DNA of 64,000 nt. Source: Sarcodiotheca gaudichaudii. Lineage: Eukaryota; Rhodophyta; Florideophyceae; Gigartinales; Solieriaceae. Position 1 is the first letter of the stretch, and every line of letters begins with the position of its first letter. Both the position numbers and the translations under genes were made by a program. Shown here piece after piece: positions 49,266 to 57,020 of this stretch. The stretch is taken from contig JAUKVZ010000005.1 in assembly GCA_032355985.1 (NCBI GenBank), positions 124,001 to 188,000 on the forward strand, written 5' to 3'. The notes below the pieces were generated by a model that did no database searches, was not told where the DNA came from, and saw only the letters and a list, made by a program, of their open reading frames with translations.

Positions 49266-50813
49266 ATGACGATCCGATATGCGGGCGCCGCAGCGCTCAC
49301 GGCTGCCGCTGCGCTGATGTCATCGAACGCCGCCGCTCAGTTCAGTTGCATCTCCTACGCCGCGCCTGAGCTCATCATGCTGCCGCGCTACATCAACAGC
49401 ATCGACTGCGCCGATGTCGATCAGGATGGGCATTTCGATCTCATTGGCACGAGCCAGAACGTCGTTCGCATCTACTACGGCGCTTCCACACTTGGCGCAG
49501 GGGTCATCGAGTCATTCCAGGTCGAGGGATCATCCGAAAAACATCCCACCTTTGTGGTCGACGCGAAAGTCGGAGAGCTCACCGGCGACAGCGAACTTGA
49601 TATCGCCCTCCTGATGCTTGATCCGCCTCGAGTGCGCATTCTGTCCGGGATGGGCGATCGCAACCTCGGCGAACCAGTTGACTATTTGATCTCCTTTGAA
49701 GAGGAATTCGAGTCGCTCTTCGTCACGCTCACAGTGGCCGATCTCAATTCAGACAATGTGGATGATGTGTTCGTGGGTCTTCGGGGGCACTCATTGGGGA
49801 GGAGCAATCCCATTCTGCTCAGCAACAGCGACGGCGGCATGACGTTTGAGCCCGGACCCGCGATTACGCACGGCTCGATCAATTGCAAAGCTGTTGATAT
49901 CGACGCAGATGGAGACCTCGACATTGTCAGCGCTTCGCCAAAATCACCTGCCGGAGCGGTCGTGATCTTCGACAACACAGGTGATGGACACTTTACGAGC
50001 CGACTGTATGAGCCCGCCCTCCAGGAGTTCATGGGCGAGTTCGACAACACGGGACCCACGTGCACCGCGCCGGCGGATTTCGATCTCGATGGCGATATCG
50101 ACCTTGCCGTGATGACGGTCATTGGCACGGTCTCGATCTTCGAGCAGGTCGATGATGGTGAGTTCATCGAATCACTCGTCCTGCGCCCGGGCGACTTCGG
50201 CTGGTTCATCCACGCAGCCGATCTCGATGGCGATGGAAGATCAGATCTCATCCTTGGGAGACCGCTGGGAGGCGCACGCCTGCAGATCATTGAGAACACA
50301 AGCGCCGGCGGCGAGTTTGCGTTCGGTTCACCCTTCGCAATCTCGTCGAGCGGATTCCCCCGCTTCATTCTGACACAAGACTTTGATGAGCATCCCGGCA
50401 TTGATGTGCTCTTCGCTGCTGCCGCCGAAGACGTCACAGGAGGCTTCGGCCTCGCCTCCGCCGCGCTACCCGAAGAAGTCGACTGCGTCTACGACCTCTC
50501 CGGCAACGGCATCGTCGACCCCATCGACCTCTCCATCGTCCTCGCCTTCTGGGATGCGCCCGGTTCACCCGCTGATCTCACGCAGGATCGCATCGTCAAT
50601 ATGCATGACGTCGCCACCCTCCTCTCCACATGGGGCGCCGTCGCAAACCCCAGCGCCGCATTTCCCCAATACAACTGGGGCTACGGCCAGCGCACAGCAG
50701 ACACCGCCGAACGCCAGGCCATCCACGACATGGCCCTGAGCGAAGGCGCCGACGCCAACGCCGACGGCCGCGTCAGCCCCGTCGAACTCGCAGACTGGAT
50801 CGCCGCACGCTGA
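49266..50813 (+). CDS. Secreted FG-GAP/VCBS-repeat protein with dockerin, copy 2
   Basis: 515-residue paralogue of the preceding gene with the same order: signal peptide ending NAAAQ, FG-GAP repeats (CADVDQDGHFDLIGTSQN, DIDADGDLDIVSASP, DFDLDGDIDLAVMTVI, DLDGDGRSDLILGRP), dockerin pair (YDLSGNGIVDPIDLSIVLAF, DRIVNMHDVATLLSTWG) and a final EF-hand-like GADANADGRVSPVELADWIA. Both copies share NWGYGQR before that last motif. The central part (about 49400-50400) uses a more relaxed codon choice than the ends. ATG 49266 is fixed by the signal peptide. Confidence 0.83.
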   Translation: MTIRYAGAAALTAAAALMSSNAAAQFSCISYAAPELIMLPRYINSIDCADVDQDGHFDLIGTSQNVVRIYYGASTLGAGVIESFQVEGSSEKHPTFVVDAKVGELTGDSELDIALLMLDPPRVRILSGMGDRNLGEPVDYLISFEEEFESLFVTLTVADLNSDNVDDVFVGLRGHSLGRSNPILLSNSDGGMTFEPGPAITHGSINCKAVDIDADGDLDIVSASPKSPAGAVVIFDNTGDGHFTSRLYEPALQEFMGEFDNTGPTCTAPADFDLDGDIDLAVMTVIGTVSIFEQVDDGEFIESLVLRPGDFGWFIHAADLDGDGRSDLILGRPLGGARLQIIENTSAGGEFAFGSPFAISSSGFPRFILTQDFDEHPGIDVLFAAAAEDVTGGFGLASAALPEEVDCVYDLSGNGIVDPIDLSIVLAFWDAPGSPADLTQDRIVNMHDVATLLSTWGAVANPSAAFPQYNWGYGQRTADTAERQAIHDMALSEGADANADGRVSPVELADWIAAR

Positions 50814-50850
50814 ACTCCGCGCACAACAACCCTCTCCCACGCTCTCCTCC

Positions 50851-50907
50851 GGGCGCCGGCGCGTCTCACCTGTTTCCTCGCAGAGGCGTGTCGGCGCCCC
50901 CTCTTTA
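50851..50907 (+). terminator. Probable terminator after FG-GAP copy 2
   Basis: GGGCGCCG (50851-50858) and CGGCGCCC (50892-50899) form the base of a stem over a long loop, followed by CCTCTTTATT. The loop is long and the T tract interrupted, so efficiency is uncertain. Confidence 0.5.
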
Positions 50908-50917
50908 TTGATTGAAA

Positions 50918-51934
50918 TCAGCGCTCTTCGGCCGCCGTCTCTTCCCACGGGAAGATCTGCGCCCAGTCATCCTTCATGCTCACAAGGATCCAACCATTCG
51001 ACTTCGCCATGTCGAGGCCCTTGTTCAGCGTGCCCACATGCGATTTCCGGTCATACGCATACTCGCGCTTGGCATCATCATGATGCACGAAAAGACCCAG
51101 CTGCCGGCCCGGCTGCGTCGTCGTGTACTGCAGCATCTCGATGTCGCCATCGGAGTTGCCGAACGCCAGAATCGGATGACGACCGATCCGCTCGTGAATG
51201 CCAACAGGCTTGCCGACCTTGTCATCCACGAATCCGATCTTCGGCGACCGCGTGATCTGGCCGCGCCCATCCTTCATCACATACTCTGACTGAATCCGAG
51301 AGCCCACCACGCGCTCACGCGGAATGCCGTACACACGATCCGTCCAGGGACGCATGAACTGCATACCCCCGCCCGACACGATGTACGTCGTGAATCCCTC
51401 ATCCTCCAGATACTGCAGCAGCTCCAGCTGCGGCTGATACACGCACTCCGTATACAAATGCTTGAAGCGCTTCTGCTTCGCCGAAGCCAGCCACGCCGTC
51501 GCCTCCTGCTCAAACTCCTCCTCCGTCATCCCGCTGTGCGTCGCGATGACGATCTTCAGCAGCCCTTCCTCGCCTGACTTCGCCACTTCCTGCATGTCGC
51601 CCGCCAGCAGCGCCTTGAAAGGCTGCTCCGTGCGCCATTCCGGATGATCAGGCGCCATCTCCTTCACGCGCTCAAACGCAAAGAGCACCTGCGTGTACAT
51701 CGGCTGCTCCACCCACAGCGTGCCGTCGTTATCAAATGTCGCAATGCGCGCCTCAGGCTCGACATAATCCGGACTCGCCGGATCCGTCACCGCCTCCACA
51801 AACTCCACGATCGCCGTCTTCGTCGCGCCCTCATTCCATGATGGCAGCGGATCATGCGCCGCGCATCCGCCCAGGGCGACGCCGACGATCACACATCCAA
51901 CCAAAACAGCGACCCCGCGCTTCACACAATGCAT
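50918..51934 (-). CDS. HAD-superfamily phosphatase, predicted lipoprotein
   Basis: 338 residues. A lipobox VALGGC (about Cys24) marks it as exported. HAD motifs are complete: nucleophile ATFDNDGTLWVEQP, motif II TYIVSGGGMQFM, and the acidic motif ILAFGNSDGDIEMLQY; the body resembles phosphoserine-phosphatase-like enzymes. It probably dephosphorylates a small molecule in the periplasm. It is followed on the transcript by nothing obvious; the two unknown envelope genes lie upstream on the same strand, 23 bases away. Confidence 0.82.
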   Translation of the reverse strand: MHCVKRGVAVLVGCVIVGVALGGCAAHDPLPSWNEGATKTAIVEFVEAVTDPASPDYVEPEARIATFDNDGTLWVEQPMYTQVLFAFERVKEMAPDHPEWRTEQPFKALLAGDMQEVAKSGEEGLLKIVIATHSGMTEEEFEQEATAWLASAKQKRFKHLYTECVYQPQLELLQYLEDEGFTTYIVSGGGMQFMRPWTDRVYGIPRERVVGSRIQSEYVMKDGRGQITRSPKIGFVDDKVGKPVGIHERIGRHPILAFGNSDGDIEMLQYTTTQPGRQLGLFVHHDDAKREYAYDRKSHVGTLNKGLDMAKSNGWILVSMKDDWAQIFPWEETAAEER

Positions 51935-51957
51935 CGAAGACTCCTTGCGACTGATGC

Positions 51958-52590
51958 TTATTCAAGAGACACCGGCGCATCCGAGCGCTCGATGTCGACT
52001 TTCAATGTGTAGTTGATCCCCGGAAACTCACCCAGCACCCCATGCGATCCCAACACCGACTGCGGCAAATCAATCCCGCACTCCTCGCACGCCGTGCGCA
52101 TGCCGCTGTTGCTGTTCGTTCCGATCAGCACATACGGCTCCTCGAAATAGCGCACGCGCTGCATGCACGCCGCCTGCTCCGGCGTGATCTCAAACGTCGC
52201 TTCAAAACGATCATCCGGATTGCCCGAATAAGGCATCAGGCGCACGCCCCGCGTCATCGTCGCAACGCGGGGCGGATCCACCAGCGGATCCTCCGGCGCC
52301 ACAAACTCCGGCCGCAGAGCCTCGCTCGTGAACTCCACCACCGTCGAAAGCGCCTGATGAGGCTCCGGACATTCGATTGACATAAACAGATGCCGCCCGC
52401 GCCCGGCGACCACCCAGCTTCGCAGCTCACACGAACACGTGACCGACTTCGGCGCTTCCTGCTCCGGCGCCGCCGGCGCAGTATCCGGCGACCCATCGCA
52501 ACCCGGCAGCCAACCGCATCCAAGCGCACACACACCCAGCGCCAAGAGCGCTGCGCGCCCAGCCCGCGAACTGTTCTTCGCACGCGTCAA
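51958..52590 (-). CDS. Predicted lipoprotein of unknown function
   Basis: 210 residues. The N-terminal signal sequence has two candidate lipobox Cys (ALGC and LPGC, about 25-31), then a Pro/Glu/Ala linker. The mature part begins with a Cys pair (TCSCELRSW) and ends with a second pair (TACEECGIDLP), so disulphides or metal binding are possible. No family recognised. Its ATG overlaps the stop of the upstream gene (52587-52590). Confidence 0.7.
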   Translation of the reverse strand: MTRAKNSSRAGRAALLALGVCALGCGWLPGCDGSPDTAPAAPEQEAPKSVTCSCELRSWVVAGRGRHLFMSIECPEPHQALSTVVEFTSEALRPEFVAPEDPLVDPPRVATMTRGVRLMPYSGNPDDRFEATFEITPEQAACMQRVRYFEEPYVLIGTNSNSGMRTACEECGIDLPQSVLGSHGVLGEFPGINYTLKVDIERSDAPVSLE

Positions 52591-53195
52591 AACGGCGGCG
52601 CCCCCTTCGCGTCATCCACCGCGCCATTACCTTCGCCGATGCGAATCGAATACACCCGCGAGACGTACCGTCCACTCGTACCTTCGAAAAACACATCGAT
52701 GTCGCCCGCGTAGAAGCCCGCCTGCATTGCCTGTCCGACGATGACGATCTCCTGCGTGCGCCCCGCCCCGACGTGCAGCCCATCGAAGTAATACACCTCG
52801 CTCTCAAAGCCGAGCGTCGCGTCTTCGGCCCAGCTGTGAAACTCCGGCTCCGTCGCCTCGATGTACACACCCTCCAGCAGCGACGCGCCCACGTCCACCT
52901 CTCTGATCGTGCGCGCCTCAGCGCCGTCATTGCGAACCTGCAAGACGATGCGCACTTCATCACCGATGGCCGCCGACCCCGGACCTTGCACCGAAGCTTC
53001 GATCCCCTCCGGCTCAATGTTGAAGTGGATGATCAGCCCGACGACTGCAATCCCCGTGATGCCGAACACAAGCACGACGCCCGACAGCACGCCCAGCAGA
53101 TAGGGCCCCAGCCAGCCGCGACGGCGCGGGCGCGATTCCTTCATCCCGGTGAATGCAGGCGGCGCCTGCTGCGCAATGTCATCAAAGTCGTTCAC
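52587..53195 (-). CDS. Single-pass membrane protein of unknown function
   Basis: 202 residues. A short cytoplasmic Arg-rich N-terminus is followed by a hydrophobic helix (about 31-58) and an extracytoplasmic beta-rich domain (IGDEVRIVLQVRNDGAEART, YFDGLHVGAGRTQEIVIVG) with the look of an Ig/CARDB-like fold; this is inference. It lies 8 bases after the class I aldolase gene and overlaps the following lipoprotein gene by four bases, so these two unknown genes and the aldolase form one transcript. Confidence 0.68.
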   Translation of the reverse strand: MNDFDDIAQQAPPAFTGMKESRPRRRGWLGPYLLGVLSGVVLVFGITGIAVVGLIIHFNIEPEGIEASVQGPGSAAIGDEVRIVLQVRNDGAEARTIREVDVGASLLEGVYIEATEPEFHSWAEDATLGFESEVYYFDGLHVGAGRTQEIVIVGQAMQAGFYAGDIDVFFEGTSGRYVSRVYSIRIGEGNGAVDDAKGAPPF

Positions 53196-53203
53196 GTCGC
53201 GCC

Positions 53204-54265
53204 TCAGGCGATCGTCACCGAATCATCCAGATACACGTCCTGAATCGCGTGCAGCAACTGCACGCCCTCATCCATCGGCCTCTGAAAAGCCTTGCGTCCG
53301 CTGATCAAACCCATCCCGCCGGCGCGCTTGTTGATGACGGCCGTCGTCACCGCTTCTTCCAGATCCCCCGCGCCGCTGCTGGCGCCGCCGGAGTTGATCA
53401 AGCCGCTGCGCCCCATGTAACAGTTGGCAAGCTGATAGCGCGTCAACTCAATCGGATGATCGCCCGGCGTCAGCTCCGAGTACACCTTCGGATGCGTCTT
53501 GCCGAACTTCAGCGCGTTGTACAGACCATTATTCGTCGGCAGCTTCTGCTTGATGATGTCCGCCTGGATCGTCACGCCCAGATGATTCGCTTGCCCCGTG
53601 CCGTCGGCCGATGCGTGATAGTCCACGCCCTCGACCTTGAATCCGCTGTTGCGCAAGTAGCACCACAGCACCGTCACCATGCCAAGCGCATGCGCCTCTT
53701 CAAACGCCTCGGCGATCTCCTGCAACTGACGCCGCGACTCCTCGCTGCCCCAGTAAATCGTCGCGCCCACGGCGACCGCGCCCATCTCAAACGCCTGCCG
53801 CACGGAGCCGAACGAAACCTGGTCGTACGTATTCGGATAACTCAGAATCTCGTTGTGATTCAGCTTCACGAGAAACGGAATGCGATGCGCATACCTTCGC
53901 GACACGCTTCCAAGCACGCCAAACGTCGAAGCCACGGCGTTGCAGCCGCCTTCAATCGCAAGCTCCACGATGTTCGCCGGATCGAAGTATTTCGGATTCG
54001 GAGCAAACGACGCCCCAGCCGAATGCTCAATCCCCTGATCGACCGGCAGGATCGAGACGTATCCCGTCCCCCCCAGCCTGCCGTGGTTGATCATCGTCTG
54101 GAAGTTTCGCAGCACCGCCGGCGGCCGATCGCTCTGGCTCATCACGCGATCCACGAAGTCCGGCCCCGGCAGATGCAGTTCGCTCTGCCGAAATCCTTTG
54201 CACTCATACGAAAGCAGCGACTCGCCCGCGCCGCCCAATAGCCCCGCCACATCAGTCACGATCAA
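53204..54265 (-). CDS. fbaB: Class I fructose-bisphosphate aldolase (DhnA/FbaB type)
   Basis: 353-residue Schiff-base aldolase for cleavage or formation of fructose 1,6-bisphosphate. [66 protein letters not shown] and [12 protein letters not shown] match the FbaB branch. A class II aldolase lies 5.6 kb away at 59901, so the organism carries both types. The gene is divergent from feoA, with 186 bases between starts. Confidence 0.92.
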   Translation of the reverse strand: MIVTDVAGLLGGAGESLLSYECKGFRQSELHLPGPDFVDRVMSQSDRPPAVLRNFQTMINHGRLGGTGYVSILPVDQGIEHSAGASFAPNPKYFDPANIVELAIEGGCNAVASTFGVLGSVSRRYAHRIPFLVKLNHNEILSYPNTYDQVSFGSVRQAFEMGAVAVGATIYWGSEESRRQLQEIAEAFEEAHALGMVTVLWCYLRNSGFKVEGVDYHASADGTGQANHLGVTIQADIIKQKLPTNNGLYNALKFGKTHPKVYSELTPGDHPIELTRYQLANCYMGRSGLINSGGASSGAGDLEEAVTTAVINKRAGGMGLISGRKAFQRPMDEGVQLLHAIQDVYLDDSVTIA

Positions 54266-54358
54266 GCCCTCCCGTTGTCGGCCTCAGGCCACTATAAGCC
54301 GCCCTGCCTCCCGAACTGTCCACAGGAGCCGCCAGAGGCGGATTCAGCCCCTCACGCA

Positions 54359-54377
54359 ATTGCGACTCAGTCGCAAT
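54359..54377. promoter_or_regulatory. Fur-box-like 19-bp palindrome upstream of feoAB
   Basis: ATTGCGACT C AGTCGCAAT is a perfect 9-1-9 inverted repeat, the length and symmetry of a Fur box. It lies about 75-95 bases before feoA and overlaps a weak promoter-like pair (TTGCGA 54360-54365, TACTCT 54383-54388, 17-bp gap). A regulator bound here would block feoAB, and possibly the divergent aldolase. The Fur-family gene at 19540 is a candidate. Confidence 0.65.
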
Positions 54378-54451
54378 GAGACTACTCTTAACCGGTCACG
54401 AACGTCCGGATTCGGACGCGCACTACTCCAAACCACAGGGTGAGCGACCTG

Positions 54452-54760
54452 ATGACGACCCTCTCCTCCAATCCTTCAGAAACGGCCGCCGAGTGCGCCT
54501 GTCCCGTCGCGGACGTCGCCGCCGCCACGCGACTCAGCGATCTCGCGCCCGGCCAGAGCGCCGTCGTCTGTTGCTGCAAGCAGATTGATCAGCCAAGCGC
54601 CGACATGCTCTGCGCCATGGGCCTTCGCCCCAGCGCCCGCATCTCCGTCGCTCGCCGCGGCCAGCCCTGCATCGTCGAAGTGACCGCCGCCACCGGCTGC
54701 ACTTCACGCATCGGCATCGCTCGCGCCGTCGCCGAGAAACTCCTCGTCACGACCGGCTGA
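54452..54760 (+). CDS. feoA: Ferrous iron transport protein A
   Basis: 102-residue SH3-like accessory protein of the Feo ferrous iron importer. The FeoA core is LSDLAPGQSAVV, MLCAMGLRPSARISVARRG and SRIGIARAVAEKLLV. It is longer than the usual 75-85 residues and unusually Cys-rich at the front (AECACPV, VVCCCKQ with three Cys in a row). AGGGTGAG at 54437-54444 favours ATG 54452; GTG 54440 is the alternative. feoB starts 22 bases later. Confidence 0.9.
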   Translation: MTTLSSNPSETAAECACPVADVAAATRLSDLAPGQSAVVCCCKQIDQPSADMLCAMGLRPSARISVARRGQPCIVEVTAATGCTSRIGIARAVAEKLLVTTG

Positions 54761-54782
54761 CCCGGCGCACAACACTCCACCC

Positions 54783-56825
54783 GTGAGCACCACGCCACAG
54801 AGCGATCACGCGGCGCCCCCATCGGAAACCGCTGCGCACGATGCGCGCCACCTGCGCATCGCACTCCTGGGCAATCCCAACACCGGCAAGACCACGCTCT
54901 TCAACCGTCTCTGCGGCCTGCGCCATAAGACCGCCAACTTTCCAGGCACGACGCAGGAATCCCGCATCGGCCGCGTCCATGTCCACACGCATGCGCAATC
55001 CGAATCAGACGCCGAGCTTTCGCTGATCGATCTGCCCGGCGTGTATGCGCTTGATCTTGATATCAGCGAGTCGCGCATCTGCCGCCAGGTGCTTGAAGGC
55101 GAAATCAGCCCGAAGGGCGAAGTGACGGCCGTGCCCGACGCCGTGTGCGTCGTCATCAATGCGCTGCACCTCGCCCGCGGCCTCGAACTGGCCGCCAGCC
55201 CTATCGCGCGCCGCATCCCGACAGTTCTCGCGCTGAATATGTCCGACCTCGCTGATCGCCGCGGCCTGCGATTCGACGTTGCGAAACTGCGCGAAGCCAC
55301 AGGCTGCCACGTCATCCCCTGCAATGCACGCACGGGTGAAGGCCTCGACGATGTCAAACAGGCGCTCGCCCACGCGGACGCAAGCGCAGCGCCTGTGCCG
55401 ACCGGGCGCGAAGAGATCGAGAAGTGGGCCTCCGATATCTGCGACATCGCCGTCACCGGCGGCGCTGGCGAGCGCGCCGCGACACTGACCGACAAGCTCG
55501 ATCGCGTGCTCACCCATCCGATCCTCGGCGTGATCTTCTTCGCGCTTGTGATGACCGGCCTCTTCTGGATCATCTTCCGCTTCGCCACGATCCCGATGGA
55601 TCTGATCGACGCGATCTTCGGGCATCTGGGCGGTTTCGTGGAGTCCGTCGTCCCTGAAGGGCTCATTCGAAGTCTGCTGGCTGAAGGCGTCGTCGCCGGT
55701 GTGGGCGCCACGGTCATCTTCCTGCCGCAGATCGCGCTGCTCTTCTTTCTGATCTCGCTGCTTGAAGACACGGGCTACCTGGCGCGTGCGGCATTCGTCA
55801 CCGATCGTCTGCTGCGCCCCTTCGGTCTGCCCGGCAATGCGTTCGTGCCGCTGCTCAGCGCCCATGCCTGCGCGCTGCCCGCGATGATGGCCGCCCGCGG
55901 CATACCCGATCGGCGCGAGCGTCTCGCCACCGTCCTCATCGCGCCCTTCATGACCTGCTCGGCGCGACTGCCCGTCTACGTCCTTATGACGACGCTGCTC
56001 TTCGGCGATCGCCCGGCGCTTGCCGCGCTGGCGTTTGCAGGCTGCTACGTGCTCGGCGCGGGCGCAGGGCTCTTCTCCGCGCTGCTCGTTCGTCGCACGA
56101 TCCTGCGCGGACCCTCGGCCGCCATGGTGCTTGAGCTTCCGACATACAAGGTTCCCAGCATTCGCACGGCGCTGATCACGGCATGGGATCGCTCCCTCAC
56201 CTTTTTGCGCAAGGCGGGCACCGTCATCCTCGCCATCTGCATCGTTCTCTGGTGGCTCGGCGCCTTTCCCGCAAGCGCGCCGCCGGATGAATCCGTCGCG
56301 CTGTACGCCCAGGCCGAGCAGATCGAACAATCAACGGTCGCCGAGCCCGATGCGCCGGATCCGGAAGCCCTCCGCGCCGAGGCCGATCGCATCGCCAACT
56401 CCGACGCCATGCTGCACAGCTATGTCGGACGCATCGGCCATGTCGTCGAGCCTGTCTTTGCGCCGCTCGGCTTTGACTGGAAACTCTCCGTCGCCATGCT
56501 CTCCAGCTTCGCGGCACGCGAAGTATTCGTCTCGACGATGGCCGTCCTCGTCACCGGCGATGAAGAGACGGAAGGCGATTCACTCCTCCAGGAGATCACG
56601 ACCGCAAAGCGCACCGATGGCGTGACACCCATCTTCACGCTTCCAGTCTGCTGGTCGCTGCTCGTCTATTACGTGCTTGCTCTGCAATGCCTGCCAACGC
56701 TCGCCGTGACGGCCAAGGAAGCCGGCGGCTGGAAATGGGCGCTGCTTCAACTGGGCTGGATGAATGGCGTTGCGTACATCGCCGCACTCATCGCCTTCCA
56801 GATCGCAAGCGCGGCTCTTGCCTGA
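54783..56825 (+). CDS. feoB: Ferrous iron transporter B
   Basis: 680-residue inner-membrane Fe2+ transporter with an N-terminal G domain. G1 is ALLGNPNTGKTTLFNRL, G3 SLIDLPGVY, G4 LNMSD; the membrane part shows the gate regions LEDTGYLARAAFVTDRLL and PLLSAHACALPAMMAARGIP and TCSARLPVYVL, then a second gate with SSFAAREVFVSTMAVL. An acidic loop (about 505-540) sits between late helices. It starts with GTG 54783. A small membrane gene follows after three bases. Confidence 0.95.
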   Translation: MSTTPQSDHAAPPSETAAHDARHLRIALLGNPNTGKTTLFNRLCGLRHKTANFPGTTQESRIGRVHVHTHAQSESDAELSLIDLPGVYALDLDISESRICRQVLEGEISPKGEVTAVPDAVCVVINALHLARGLELAASPIARRIPTVLALNMSDLADRRGLRFDVAKLREATGCHVIPCNARTGEGLDDVKQALAHADASAAPVPTGREEIEKWASDICDIAVTGGAGERAATLTDKLDRVLTHPILGVIFFALVMTGLFWIIFRFATIPMDLIDAIFGHLGGFVESVVPEGLIRSLLAEGVVAGVGATVIFLPQIALLFFLISLLEDTGYLARAAFVTDRLLRPFGLPGNAFVPLLSAHACALPAMMAARGIPDRRERLATVLIAPFMTCSARLPVYVLMTTLLFGDRPALAALAFAGCYVLGAGAGLFSALLVRRTILRGPSAAMVLELPTYKVPSIRTALITAWDRSLTFLRKAGTVILAICIVLWWLGAFPASAPPDESVALYAQAEQIEQSTVAEPDAPDPEALRAEADRIANSDAMLHSYVGRIGHVVEPVFAPLGFDWKLSVAMLSSFAAREVFVSTMAVLVTGDEETEGDSLLQEITTAKRTDGVTPIFTLPVCWSLLVYYVLALQCLPTLAVTAKEAGGWKWALLQLGWMNGVAYIAALIAFQIASAALA

Positions 56826-56828
56826 CGC

Positions 56829-57020
56829 ATGATCGACAAGCCCACCAGCTCGATGCCCTTCGGCGACTGGCAGTTCTGGGTGGTGACGATCATCGCCCTC
56901 GTCGCGCTGTTCTTCGCCATTCGCGCACTGACGCCGCGCCGGAAGAAGCGGACGCAGTCGCCTGCTTCGCTCACCATCGAAGGTGACTCGCCGCGGAAAC
57001 ATCGCCGCAGGAAGAGCTAG
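56829..57020 (+). CDS. Small membrane protein downstream of feoB, unknown
   Basis: 63 residues. A single hydrophobic helix (about 14-33) is followed by a strongly basic tail (RRKKR near 39, RKHRRRKS at the end). It has no Cys, so it is neither the FeoB-associated Cys-rich protein nor a FeoC-like winged helix, but its place three bases after feoB suggests a role with the transporter. Its stop overlaps the convergent kinase gene's stop by four bases. Confidence 0.62.
   Translation: MIDKPTSSMPFGDWQFWVVTIIALVALFFAIRALTPRRKKRTQSPASLTIEGDSPRKHRRRKS

Noticed and set aside
54310-54325. CTGTCCACA considered as a DnaA box
   Set aside because: It matches only partly, stands alone, and lies outside the stretch where strand composition changes most.
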